Origin: an uncultured Eubacteriales bacterium | Lineage (GTDB): Bacteria > Bacillota > Clostridia > Christensenellales > UBA1242 | Assembly: GCA_905187655.1 (NCBI GenBank) | Contig: CAJJIV010000047.1 | Coordinates: 1 to 7,735, forward strand | Direction of reading: 5' to 3' | DNA length: 7,735 bases | Shown here: positions 1 through 6,254 of the stretch, one piece after another | Layout of the letters: the number at the start of each line of letters is the position of its first letter | Numbering within the stretch: the first letter of the stretch is position 1 | Program-made: the position numbers and the translations under genes | Notes under the pieces: model-generated | Told to the model about the DNA's origin: nothing | The model's database searches: none | What the model saw: the letters and a program-made list of their open reading frames with translations, nothing else

Positions 1-17
1 TTATAATATTTATAAAT

Positions 18-47
18 AGTATATACTAAAATCTAACATTTAGTCAA
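18..47 (-). promoter_or_regulatory. Putative sigma-A promoter for a gene beyond the left edge
   Basis: On the minus strand, TTGACT (42-47) is followed after 18 bases by TATACT (18-23). Each hexamer is one base off consensus. Transcription would begin near position 11 and run out of the window, so the controlled gene is not visible. It lies just downstream of the terminator that closes the SpoIIQ-like gene, as expected for a new transcription unit. In such AT-rich DNA, chance matches are common, so this is moderate evidence only. Confidence 0.5.
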
Positions 48-70
48 ATAGATAACCCCAATTGCAAAAA

Positions 71-106
71 CTTTTAAAAATAAAACCCACTAAAATATTA
101 GTGGGT
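71..106 (-). terminator. Intrinsic terminator after the SpoIIQ-like gene
   Basis: A perfect 9-bp stem (85-93 with 98-106, arms ACCCACTAA/TTAGTGGGT) closes a 4-base loop. On the minus strand it is followed by TTTATTTTT, a good U-tract. It starts 18 bases after the stop codon of the M23 gene. The plus-strand side has only CTTTT, so it is much weaker in that direction. Confidence 0.9.
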
Positions 107-123
107 CTTTTAACCTGTAATTA

Positions 124-759
124 TTATTTATCTTGTAACAAATCCATCGGATTTATTGGTTCTTCATTGTCTAACAGTTCAAAATGAAGATGATTTCCAA
201 GTTTGCTTTCAGTTCCCGCACTATCACTAGTAACTCCAATTACCTGACCACTAGTAACAGTGTCCCCTTCCTTAACAACAACATCACTAGAAAGAGATTT
301 ATAAACCGATTTATATTTCTCGTTATGTTTAATAACAACATAATTGCCTTCAAGAGAAGAATATCCAACCGTTTCTACAACTCCATTAGCAACGGCCATA
401 ACTTCTTCGTTGCCAACTGTAATATAATCAATGCCCTCATGAGTTGTCCAATGCTTTACGGCTTCATAATAAACTGCGGTATTGTTAGTAAAATCTACAA
501 TAGAAGTATAATTTTTAACTGGCACAATGATACTAAACACATCATCACTGCTAGCTTGTACTTGCCCGCCATTATCAACAATAGTTTCATTCATAGAAGT
601 ATCTATATCTTTGTTTGCTTGTAAATGATTATTTTTTACAACTGCAGTAATAACAAGTGCCACAACAAGCACAAGTGCGCACCCACTCACCAAAAGTGCA
701 TAGCTATTTCTTCTTACGAATAACTTAACCTTTTTCCAAAACGACAATTTTTCGCTCAT
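124..759 (-). CDS. spoIIQ: SpoIIQ-like membrane-anchored M23 (LytM) peptidase-family protein
   Basis: 211 residues. A short basic cytoplasmic N-terminus is followed by one membrane segment (about 20-41), a linker, and an M23/LytM domain (about 75-205). Zinc ligands are visible: H107 and D111 in HEGID, and H192 in HLHFE (190-194). The LytM catalytic His normally found in a YxH motif is replaced: the local sequence is VYKSL (152-156), so wall-cleaving activity is uncertain. The size, single N-terminal anchor and the segment before HEGID fit SpoIIQ, the forespore protein that pairs with SpoIIIAH in engulfment and the intercellular channel. B. subtilis SpoIIQ has lost zinc ligands while clostridial versions keep them, so this one is clostridial in type. 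AAGGAG (768-773) precedes the ATG, and a sigma-F-like promoter lies upstream. It is the last gene before a strong terminator. A general M23 envelope protein is the alternative. Confidence 0.85.
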   Translation of the reverse strand: MSEKLSFWKKVKLFVRRNSYALLVSGCALVLVVALVITAVVKNNHLQANKDIDTSMNETIVDNGGQVQASSDDVFSIIVPVKNYTSIVDFTNNTAVYYEAVKHWTTHEGIDYITVGNEEVMAVANGVVETVGYSSLEGNYVVIKHNEKYKSVYKSLSSDVVVKEGDTVTSGQVIGVTSDSAGTESKLGNHLHFELLDNEEPINPMDLLQDK

Positions 760-792
760 AAAATTTGCTCCTTAAATTAAATTCATACCTAA

Positions 793-820
793 ATAATTAC
801 CCATTTATGGCATTTTATAC
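793..820 (-). promoter_or_regulatory. Sigma-F-like promoter of the SpoIIQ-like gene
   Basis: On the minus strand, GTATA (816-820) is followed after 14 bases by GGTAATTAT (793-801). The forespore sigma-F consensus is roughly GYATA, a spacer of about 15, then GGNNANANT. This site matches the -35 fully and the -10 at all fixed positions except one (T instead of A at position 7). Predicted start is near 786, just upstream of the ribosome binding site at 768-773. B. subtilis spoIIQ is a known sigma-F gene, so motif and gene identity support each other. The match was found by eye, without scoring. Confidence 0.5.
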
Positions 821-834
821 CTGTAAAAGTGAAA

Positions 835-1269
835 TTATTTGAAAATTATTGGAAAGCCTACTGTAATATTTTTATCATAATATACTACTTCAATATTTTT
901 ACCCTCTATTTCACAAAAAGGCACCCGCTTAGAGTACGCCGATAAAATTACAATACCATTTTGATATTTTCTATCCACAATAACCGCACCAAGTTTATCA
1001 ACAAGCCTATTTACTTCAACCATAGAACCAGTCAACCTGGCCTTCACTCCAATTATATTCGCCCCCATAGAACCACTTAATATATAATCAGATATTACCG
1101 TAGAATTATTAACTTCACCCAAATCAATCGCATTCTCAAAATGCAACTTGGTGTGATTATCTAAAAAATAGGTATATTCTGCAACCGAACCAATGCCCTT
1201 AAGTGAAATATAGCAAAAACTTACGAACGCACAAAACCCAATTAACATACATATAAACACTTTTTTCAT
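835..1269 (-). CDS. Small secreted or membrane-anchored protein, possibly YwmB-like
   Basis: 144 residues that I do not recognise firmly. Residues 1 to about 25 (MKK, then a hydrophobic stretch with several Cys and Phe) form a signal peptide or single membrane anchor. The rest is a soluble alpha/beta-like domain outside the membrane. The C-terminal end (YSKRVP, GKNIEV, then TVGFPII) resembles the end of YwmB-family proteins, which lie near spoIID and spoIIQ in B. subtilis. The neighbouring SpoIIQ-like gene 75 bases downstream makes that tempting, but the similarity is weak and rests on memory. The ATG is preceded by AGGGGG with only a 3-base gap; the next in-frame ATG (codon 8) has no ribosome binding site. 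The upstream gap is only 66 bases and is mostly filled by a terminator, so its own promoter is unclear. Confidence 0.7.
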   Translation of the reverse strand: MKKVFICMLIGFCAFVSFCYISLKGIGSVAEYTYFLDNHTKLHFENAIDLGEVNNSTVISDYILSGSMGANIIGVKARLTGSMVEVNRLVDKLGAVIVDRKYQNGIVILSAYSKRVPFCEIEGKNIEVVYYDKNITVGFPIIFK

Positions 1270-1280
1270 ACTCCCCCTAA

Positions 1281-1319
1281 ATAATTAAAAAAAACTGGTT
1301 ACAAAAATTGTAACCAGTT
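1281..1319 (-). terminator. Intrinsic terminator after the flippase-like gene
   Basis: A perfect 10-bp stem (1293-1302 with 1310-1319, arms AACTGGTTAC/GTAACCAGTT) can extend by two A-T pairs to leave a 3-base loop. On the minus strand it runs into eight consecutive T (1287-1294). It begins 16 bases after the stop codon of the flippase-like gene. The end of its U-tract lies only a few bases from the ribosome binding site of the next gene. Confidence 0.93.
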
Positions 1320-1335
1320 AAAAACTTTTTTAAAC

Positions 1336-2688
1336 TTAACTTTTTAAAACTTTATCTTTTTTTATTGTGCCAGCAATAAAGTCTCCAATTGTTTGAATAA
1401 ATCCTTGCAAAATAACTACATAGTAACTTACAAGTCGCCAAATTAAAAATCCCCAAACTACAAAGTTGGAACCAATAGCCGATGTAAACAAGATAACGAA
1501 ACTTATTTCCATCATGCCAGTTCCACCCGGCAACGGGATATATGCAGACGCCATATAACAAATGTAATATTTAGCCAAACACTCAATATAAAATCTCCAA
1601 ACATCGGCAGATGATGCAAAAGTTATGTCACCAATTGCCAAACAAACCACAAAAGGAACACTTGCAAGTGCAATTATTTCTACCAATACCGTAAAAAGTG
1701 TAGACAACAAAAGCCAAATATGCTTTTTTAAATACCTAATAGAGTTTTGATATTCCGCAACCTGGTTCATAAATTTTTTATAACTTGTTCTATAATCTTT
1801 AATCAAGTGTAACTTATACCCAAGTTTAACAACATTTCTTGCAAGCGACCTACCTAGCGTTTTGCTACTTGCAATAATAAGCATAACGGCAAGATATAAA
1901 CTATTAAAAATAACCCCAATATAAGCTAATATTTTTAATATGCCATACAAAATAGCCAAAAAACTATTTGGAGCTTCAATTTTAGGAACAACAAAAATAA
2001 ACAAGATAAGCGAAAGCAAAATAGTAAGTAAATTTAAAATAGAGACCCTAATTATAGGAACACTTGTAGCAACTCCCGGAGATACATTTCTTTTTGCCAT
2101 ATACAAAATTTGTGCAGGTTGACCACCAGCACTAAGCGGTGTAATTGCTTCATAATATTTGCCGATTGAACTGGTTCGGTATGCAAGCCAAAACCTAAAT
2201 TTACCAGTAGATGCCTTTAGAGTGGATGCAATAAACAACATATCAGCAATCATAACAATCACAAATAACAAAAGTGCATACCATAAATAATTAAGCCTAT
2301 TACCTTGTACAGCAATAAGGTTGGCAATAGAAGCATCTTCAGCCGACCTAAACAGCGAACTTGCCAAAAGTGCAACTAAAGTAATGTTAATTACAAGCAT
2401 AAGAATATTAATTACAATACTCTTTTTTCGCTTTTTAGGTGAAACTTTCTGTGCAACTTCCTCAAGTTTTTCTTTAACAACAACTTCGCTAATTATTTCT
2501 TCATTGTTTTTATCAACCGATTTAACTTCTTCTAAGTTAATATCATTTATAAGGTTGTAGTCAGAGTCTAATGAATGTGTATATTTATACGACTCAGTAG
2601 AAGGCGATGCAGAAGCCAGAGTAAACTTTTTTGTTTCCTCTGATTCGGGCTTTTTTAATTTAATATTGTTTTTACTTTGCTCTTCCAC
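1336..2688 (-). CDS. LPG-synthase TM / UPF0104 flippase-like integral membrane protein
   Basis: 450 residues. A hydrophilic, mostly acidic N-terminal tail (1 to about 84) ends in a basic KKRKK patch (85-89) next to the first membrane helix (about 91-110). Six to eight further hydrophobic segments follow. Two family hallmarks are present: TPLSAGGQPAQ (183-193) and PLPGGTGMME (385-394), typical of the lysylphosphatidylglycerol synthase transmembrane domain (flippase half of MprF, UPF0104). There is no C-terminal aminoacyl-transferase domain, so this is a stand-alone transporter-like member, perhaps a lipid or glycolipid flippase with unknown cargo. The start is GTG at 2686-2688: an in-frame TGA lies 9 bases upstream and the next in-frame Met is residue 97. 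GGGTGA (2695-2700) is the likely ribosome binding site. It has its own promoter and terminator, so it appears monocistronic. The ~89-residue tail is unusually long for this family. Confidence 0.93.
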   Translation of the reverse strand: MEEQSKNNIKLKKPESEETKKFTLASASPSTESYKYTHSLDSDYNLINDINLEEVKSVDKNNEEIISEVVVKEKLEEVAQKVSPKKRKKSIVINILMLVINITLVALLASSLFRSAEDASIANLIAVQGNRLNYLWYALLLFVIVMIADMLFIASTLKASTGKFRFWLAYRTSSIGKYYEAITPLSAGGQPAQILYMAKRNVSPGVATSVPIIRVSILNLLTILLSLILFIFVVPKIEAPNSFLAILYGILKILAYIGVIFNSLYLAVMLIIASSKTLGRSLARNVVKLGYKLHLIKDYRTSYKKFMNQVAEYQNSIRYLKKHIWLLLSTLFTVLVEIIALASVPFVVCLAIGDITFASSADVWRFYIECLAKYYICYMASAYIPLPGGTGMMEISFVILFTSAIGSNFVVWGFLIWRLVSYYVVILQGFIQTIGDFIAGTIKKDKVLKS

Positions 2689-2723
2689 AACCCTTCACCC
2701 AACAATTATTATTAACATAAACA

Positions 2724-2753
2724 ATTTTAACCTAATTTACTAATTAAAGTCAA
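2724..2753 (-). promoter_or_regulatory. Sigma-A promoter of the flippase-like gene
   Basis: Minus strand: TTGACT (2748-2753), an 18-base spacer, then TAAAAT (2724-2729), each one base off consensus. Start is expected near 2717, about 30 bases before the GTG start codon. It follows directly after the ileS terminator hairpin, which separates the two transcription units. Confidence 0.65.
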
Positions 2754-2781
2754 TTAAATAGGCAGAACAAATTGCTCTGCC
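2751..2781 (-). terminator. Probable weak terminator after ileS
   Basis: GGCAGA (2761-2766) pairs with TCTGCC (2776-2781) around a 9-base loop, starting 8 bases past the ileS stop. On the minus strand it is followed by TATTTAATTG, a poor U-tract. Termination is probably partial, and some read-through into the flippase-like gene is possible. Confidence 0.65.
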
Positions 2782-2789
2782 CAAATACT

Positions 2790-5700
2790 TTAATCAACGG
2801 TTTTAAGTTCAATTAAAACCTTTTCTCCCGCTACTTCAATTTCCTTAGAAATGTCTGGATTTTCCACTTTTTCAAAAGTTATAGCTAAAACTTCTTGCAT
2901 AAGCTTTGTTTTAAATACACTAAGCATTTTATTAACGTCTTCACTTAAAGAAGATACAAAAATATTAATTCTCTGTTCAATTTTAAAATTCGCTTCTTTC
3001 CTTAGAACCTGAGCCGACCTAACAACTTCTCTAAACAAACCTTCAAGCATCAGATTTTCATCAATCGTTGTATCAAGTACAACGGTAATTCCATTTTCAC
3101 TTGCTATAACAAATTCTTGTTTTGGTTTTGAAGAAACAATAAATATATCTGGAGACAAGTTTTTAAATTCGCCAATATTAACCGCACCACTATTATAGCC
3201 TTCAACCGCTTTTTGCATTTCTTCTGCACTTGCATTGGTTAATAAAATTTTAAGTTTCTGAACATCACCTTTAAGCACCGCACCAGCCTTTTTAAAGTCT
3301 ACCGACAACTGCGTGGTTGTAAACTTATCACTGCCTTCGGCATAATCTACTTCTTTAATATTAAGCTCTTCGGTTATTGTAGAATATAAATTATTAATTG
3401 CACTCTTTACAGTTTTATCACCAATGACATACATTAGTTTAAGAGGTTGTTTAACCTTAATTTGCTTTTCATTTCTAAGTCTTTGAGCAAGTGCAATAAT
3501 TTGCCTTGAAACTTCTACATTTTTAGTTATTTCATTAAAATCTTCATTCATAATAACACTAGGAAAAGTTGCTAGAACAACCGAAACTGCTTCCTTAGGT
3601 TCAATCTCTCTTACAAGGTTTTGCCAAATATACTCTGTTAAGAATGGAATTATTGGATTCATTACTTGAGTTATCTTCTTAATTGAATAATATAGACACC
3701 AGTACGCAGTCATCTGGTCTTCATAATTTTCACTCTTCCAAAATCTCTTACGATTGCTTCTAATATAGAAATTAGAAATATCATCAACAAGTTTTTCAAA
3801 ATCTTTTACAACCAAGTAGCACTTGTAATCAGCATAGTTTTTATCTGAATTTTTTACAAAATTATTTACACTTTCAATTAACCATTTATCGGTTACCTGC
3901 AAATTGTTTTTGTTAAGCTTGTAGCCTGCAATATTTGGGTTGTCAATACAAGCATATGTATTAAAAAAGGTATAAATATTCCAGAAAGAAATCATCTTAC
4001 GCCTTGCATCATCGGTAAGTGTTTCACCAAAACGCATATCGTTGGTTGGATTTGCAGAAGCATAAAGATATCTTATAGCATCAGCTCCCACTTTATCGGC
4101 AAACTTATCTGCTTCTAAAGAGTTTCCACCACTTTTATGAAATTCATTTCCGTTTTCATCTTTAACATACTGGTAAGTAATTAAGTTTTTATATGGTGCT
4201 TTTCCTGTCAAAACAACACTCATTATTAAAAGAGAATAAAACCAAAGTTTAATTTGTTCAATCATCTCGCAGACATAATCACTAGGAAAATTATCATTAA
4301 AATATTTTTTATCGGTAAAATATTTTTTAGTAGAAAATGGAGTTATGCCTGCATCTAGCCAGCAGTCACCAACCTCACTAACTCTACTTAATTCTTCACC
4401 GCAATCACATTTAATTTTTACATCATCAATCCAAGGCCTGTGCAAATTTGGCAAACTATCTACCTTAGACTTGTCAACTGCTTTTTCCCTTAGTTCTTCT
4501 AAAGATCCAATAACATGCAACTTGTTGCATCTTGGGCAAACATAAAATGGCAATGGTAAACCATAAAATCTACTTCTAGAAATATTCCAATCTCCCATAT
4601 TGTTAAGCCAATCTTCCATTCTCTTTTTGGCATAAGCAGGAGAAAAATTAACATCATCAAGAGCTTTAATTGCAAGTGGTCTTATTTCATCCATTTTTAT
4701 ATACCAGGTACCAACAAGTTTATAAACAATGTCGGTTTTGCATCTCCAACAATGTGCATAACTATGTTTATGCTTATGAGCATACAAAAGTTTGTTGTCA
4801 GATTTCAGTCTGTTTACAACATCTTCAACAACGTCAACTGTCTTTTTGCCAGCCAAAAATCCAGTATTAGGCAAAAGAACACCCTGGTCATCAATAGGAC
4901 AAATTTGCTTTAAATTTTCCCTAAGCCCAAGTTCAAAGTCTTCAGCACCACAGCCAGGAGCAATATGTACAACACCAGAACCTTCAGATTCATCAACATC
5001 TTCCCATGCCACAACTTTGTGTTCAAATAATTGTTCTTCAAGTTCAGGGAAACAAGTTTCATAAGTTAGCCCAACAAGTTTTTCACCTTTAAATGTATCA
5101 AGAACTTTTGCATCATCCTTAAGAACTTTTTTAACAGCATTTGCACCCATAACAAGTTTTTCACTTGTAGAAATTACTTCTACCAACGAGTAGTCAATTT
5201 CTGGGTTTACAGCAAGTGCAACATTTGCACTAAGTGTCCAAGGAGTTGTTGTCCAAGCCACTAATTTAAAGTCCTTTCCAACAATCGGCAACTTCAAATA
5301 AATAGCAGTATGCACAACTTCGCTATAACTATTGCTCATTTCATGTTCACTAAGGCTGGTCCCACATCTTGGGCACCATACCATAGGTCTATTCTTTTTA
5401 ACAATCCAACCTTTCTCTGCACACTTTTTTAAAAAGTACCAAATACCTGTAATGTTTTCATCGGTATTGGTATAATAGGAATGGTCCCAATCCATCATCT
5501 GTCCCATTCTTATACTTTGATTGGTAATTTCATTGCCAAAATATTTAACACGCTCCATGCATTTGTTTGTAAATTTATCTAACCCATATTTCAAAATCTC
5601 TGGTTTGCCATTAAGTCCAAGTTCTTTTTCAACATTAACTTCAACCCAAAGGCCTTGTGCATCAAAGCCATTTTGAAATTGTTGGCTCTCACCTTTAAGC

Positions 5701-5915
5701 GCGTGATATCTTAAAGTTACATCTTTAAGAGTTCTTCCCCAAAAATGATGCACACCAAGCCTATTGTTTGCAGTTGCTGGACCATCAAGAAATCTAAAAC
5801 GCTTTCCGTTTTTGTTTTTTTCTACTAACTTATTAAACACATTTTCATTTTTCCAAAAAGAAAGCATATCGTGTTCCATATTAATAAAGTTAGGCGTACC
5901 TTGCTCTTTTTTCAT
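2790..5915 (-). CDS. ileS: Isoleucyl-tRNA synthetase, type 2, with altered HIGH and KMSKS motifs
   Basis: 1041 residues, full length for the eukaryote-like IleRS2 group. It charges tRNA-Ile with isoleucine in the cytoplasm. The class I core is recognisable: the HIGH block is DGPATANNRLGVHHFWGR (44-61), with GVHH at 54-57 instead of HIGH. The KMSKS loop reads EFHKS (591-595) in a normal context (GGN follows). The CP1 editing domain has TTTPWT (222-227) and HIAPGCGAED (317-326), with the conserved editing Asp at D326. Metal-type cysteine pairs occur at C181/C184, C389/C392, C460/C463 and C503/C505. The anticodon-binding region and the long C-terminal extension of type 2 enzymes follow (about 650-1041). 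AGGAGT (5921-5926) precedes the ATG. Expression is controlled by the isoleucine T-box leader. GXHH in IleRS2 is described in the literature as giving extreme mupirocin resistance; that property is inferred here, not shown. Confidence 0.98.
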   Translation of the reverse strand: MKKEQGTPNFINMEHDMLSFWKNENVFNKLVEKNKNGKRFRFLDGPATANNRLGVHHFWGRTLKDVTLRYHALKGESQQFQNGFDAQGLWVEVNVEKELGLNGKPEILKYGLDKFTNKCMERVKYFGNEITNQSIRMGQMMDWDHSYYTNTDENITGIWYFLKKCAEKGWIVKKNRPMVWCPRCGTSLSEHEMSNSYSEVVHTAIYLKLPIVGKDFKLVAWTTTPWTLSANVALAVNPEIDYSLVEVISTSEKLVMGANAVKKVLKDDAKVLDTFKGEKLVGLTYETCFPELEEQLFEHKVVAWEDVDESEGSGVVHIAPGCGAEDFELGLRENLKQICPIDDQGVLLPNTGFLAGKKTVDVVEDVVNRLKSDNKLLYAHKHKHSYAHCWRCKTDIVYKLVGTWYIKMDEIRPLAIKALDDVNFSPAYAKKRMEDWLNNMGDWNISRSRFYGLPLPFYVCPRCNKLHVIGSLEELREKAVDKSKVDSLPNLHRPWIDDVKIKCDCGEELSRVSEVGDCWLDAGITPFSTKKYFTDKKYFNDNFPSDYVCEMIEQIKLWFYSLLIMSVVLTGKAPYKNLITYQYVKDENGNEFHKSGGNSLEADKFADKVGADAIRYLYASANPTNDMRFGETLTDDARRKMISFWNIYTFFNTYACIDNPNIAGYKLNKNNLQVTDKWLIESVNNFVKNSDKNYADYKCYLVVKDFEKLVDDISNFYIRSNRKRFWKSENYEDQMTAYWCLYYSIKKITQVMNPIIPFLTEYIWQNLVREIEPKEAVSVVLATFPSVIMNEDFNEITKNVEVSRQIIALAQRLRNEKQIKVKQPLKLMYVIGDKTVKSAINNLYSTITEELNIKEVDYAEGSDKFTTTQLSVDFKKAGAVLKGDVQKLKILLTNASAEEMQKAVEGYNSGAVNIGEFKNLSPDIFIVSSKPKQEFVIASENGITVVLDTTIDENLMLEGLFREVVRSAQVLRKEANFKIEQRINIFVSSLSEDVNKMLSVFKTKLMQEVLAITFEKVENPDISKEIEVAGEKVLIELKTVD

Positions 5916-5928
5916 TTTTCACTCCTTA

Positions 5929-5968
5929 TAAAAAATAAAGTGTATTCGCTAAAAAAGAGAATACACTT
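5929..5968 (-). terminator. T-box leader terminator hairpin of ileS
   Basis: A 10-bp perfect stem (5938-5947 with 5959-5968, arms AAGTGTATTC/GAATACACTT on the minus strand) closes an 11-base loop and is followed by TATTTTTTAT. The ileS ribosome binding site comes directly after. Its 5' arm overlaps the part of the leader that must join the antiterminator, which is the arrangement of a transcriptional T-box switch. Confidence 0.9.
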
Positions 5969-6163
5969 AAAATAAACCACTCCAATTTAGTATACAAGCA
6001 CTTACAATGCCCTGTTTTTATAACGGAAAACCACCGAGGTCATTTACTAATATTTTTCAAAGACCCTGCTACTAGGTGATAATCTAACCTTGGCTTAAAC
6101 TGTTGGCTTTCACCTCCCCCAACTCTCTTATAAGTTCAGTTTCAAGTGACCGTGTCCTAGGTC
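5931..6163 (-). promoter_or_regulatory. T-box riboswitch, isoleucine specifier, controlling ileS
   Basis: This non-coding leader fills most of the 339-base gap between murC and ileS. Stem I runs from GACCT (about 6159-6163) to AGGGTC (6062-6067). Its apical part, GTTGG then GGGAGGTGAAAG then CCAAC (6102-6123), preceded by the AGAGAG bulge, closely matches known T-boxes. The specifier loop shows ATC (6078-6080) followed by A, an Ile codon. CCGTTA (6021-6026) matches the F-box of stem IIA/B. The T-box bulge is TGGT (5976-5979), complementary to ACCA of tRNA-Ile, inside GGAG...CTCT pairing. The usual ACCGCG after it is missing. Uncharged tRNA-Ile would favour antitermination and ileS expression. 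Family and specifier are well supported; the antiterminator fold is uncertain. Confidence 0.88.
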
Positions 6164-6190
6164 AACGCATTTTATTTAATTAACAAATGA

Positions 6191-6219
6191 ATTATAAGAC
6201 AATAACATTACTTTGTCAA
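6191..6219 (-). promoter_or_regulatory. Consensus sigma-A promoter of the ileS leader
   Basis: TTGACA (6214-6219), a 17-base spacer and TATAAT (6191-6196) on the minus strand: a perfect vegetative promoter. Transcription should start near 6184, giving a leader of about 270 bases before ileS. Such a strong promoter fits control by downstream attenuation rather than at initiation. Confidence 0.92.
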
Positions 6220-6254
6220 GAAAAATTATTTACAAAACTTAAGTTGGCTAACTA

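Noticed and set aside
184..624. Open frame of 146 codons on the plus strand opposite the SpoIIQ-like gene
   Set aside because: Antisense to a gene with clear M23 motifs. The translation is low-complexity (Asn/Ile/Phe rich) and has no plausible ribosome binding site or family.
1352..1561. 69-codon minus-strand frame inside the flippase-like gene
   Set aside because: It overlaps the conserved PLPGGTGMME region in another frame. The translation is a frame-shifted echo with no ribosome binding site.
4345..5064. Several plus-strand open frames opposite ileS
   Set aside because: All lie within the conserved IleRS coding region and are Ser/Gln/Cys-rich shadows without independent signals.
6021..6037. 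CGG-TGGTTTT-CCG as the T-box antiterminator bulge
   Set aside because: It is far from the terminator and is followed by CCGTTA, which matches the F-box of stem IIA/B. The TGGT at 5976-5979 is in the right place next to the terminator.
6241..6253. Short inverted repeat AGTT/AACT after murC as a terminator
   Set aside because: Only 4 base pairs and no run of T follows.
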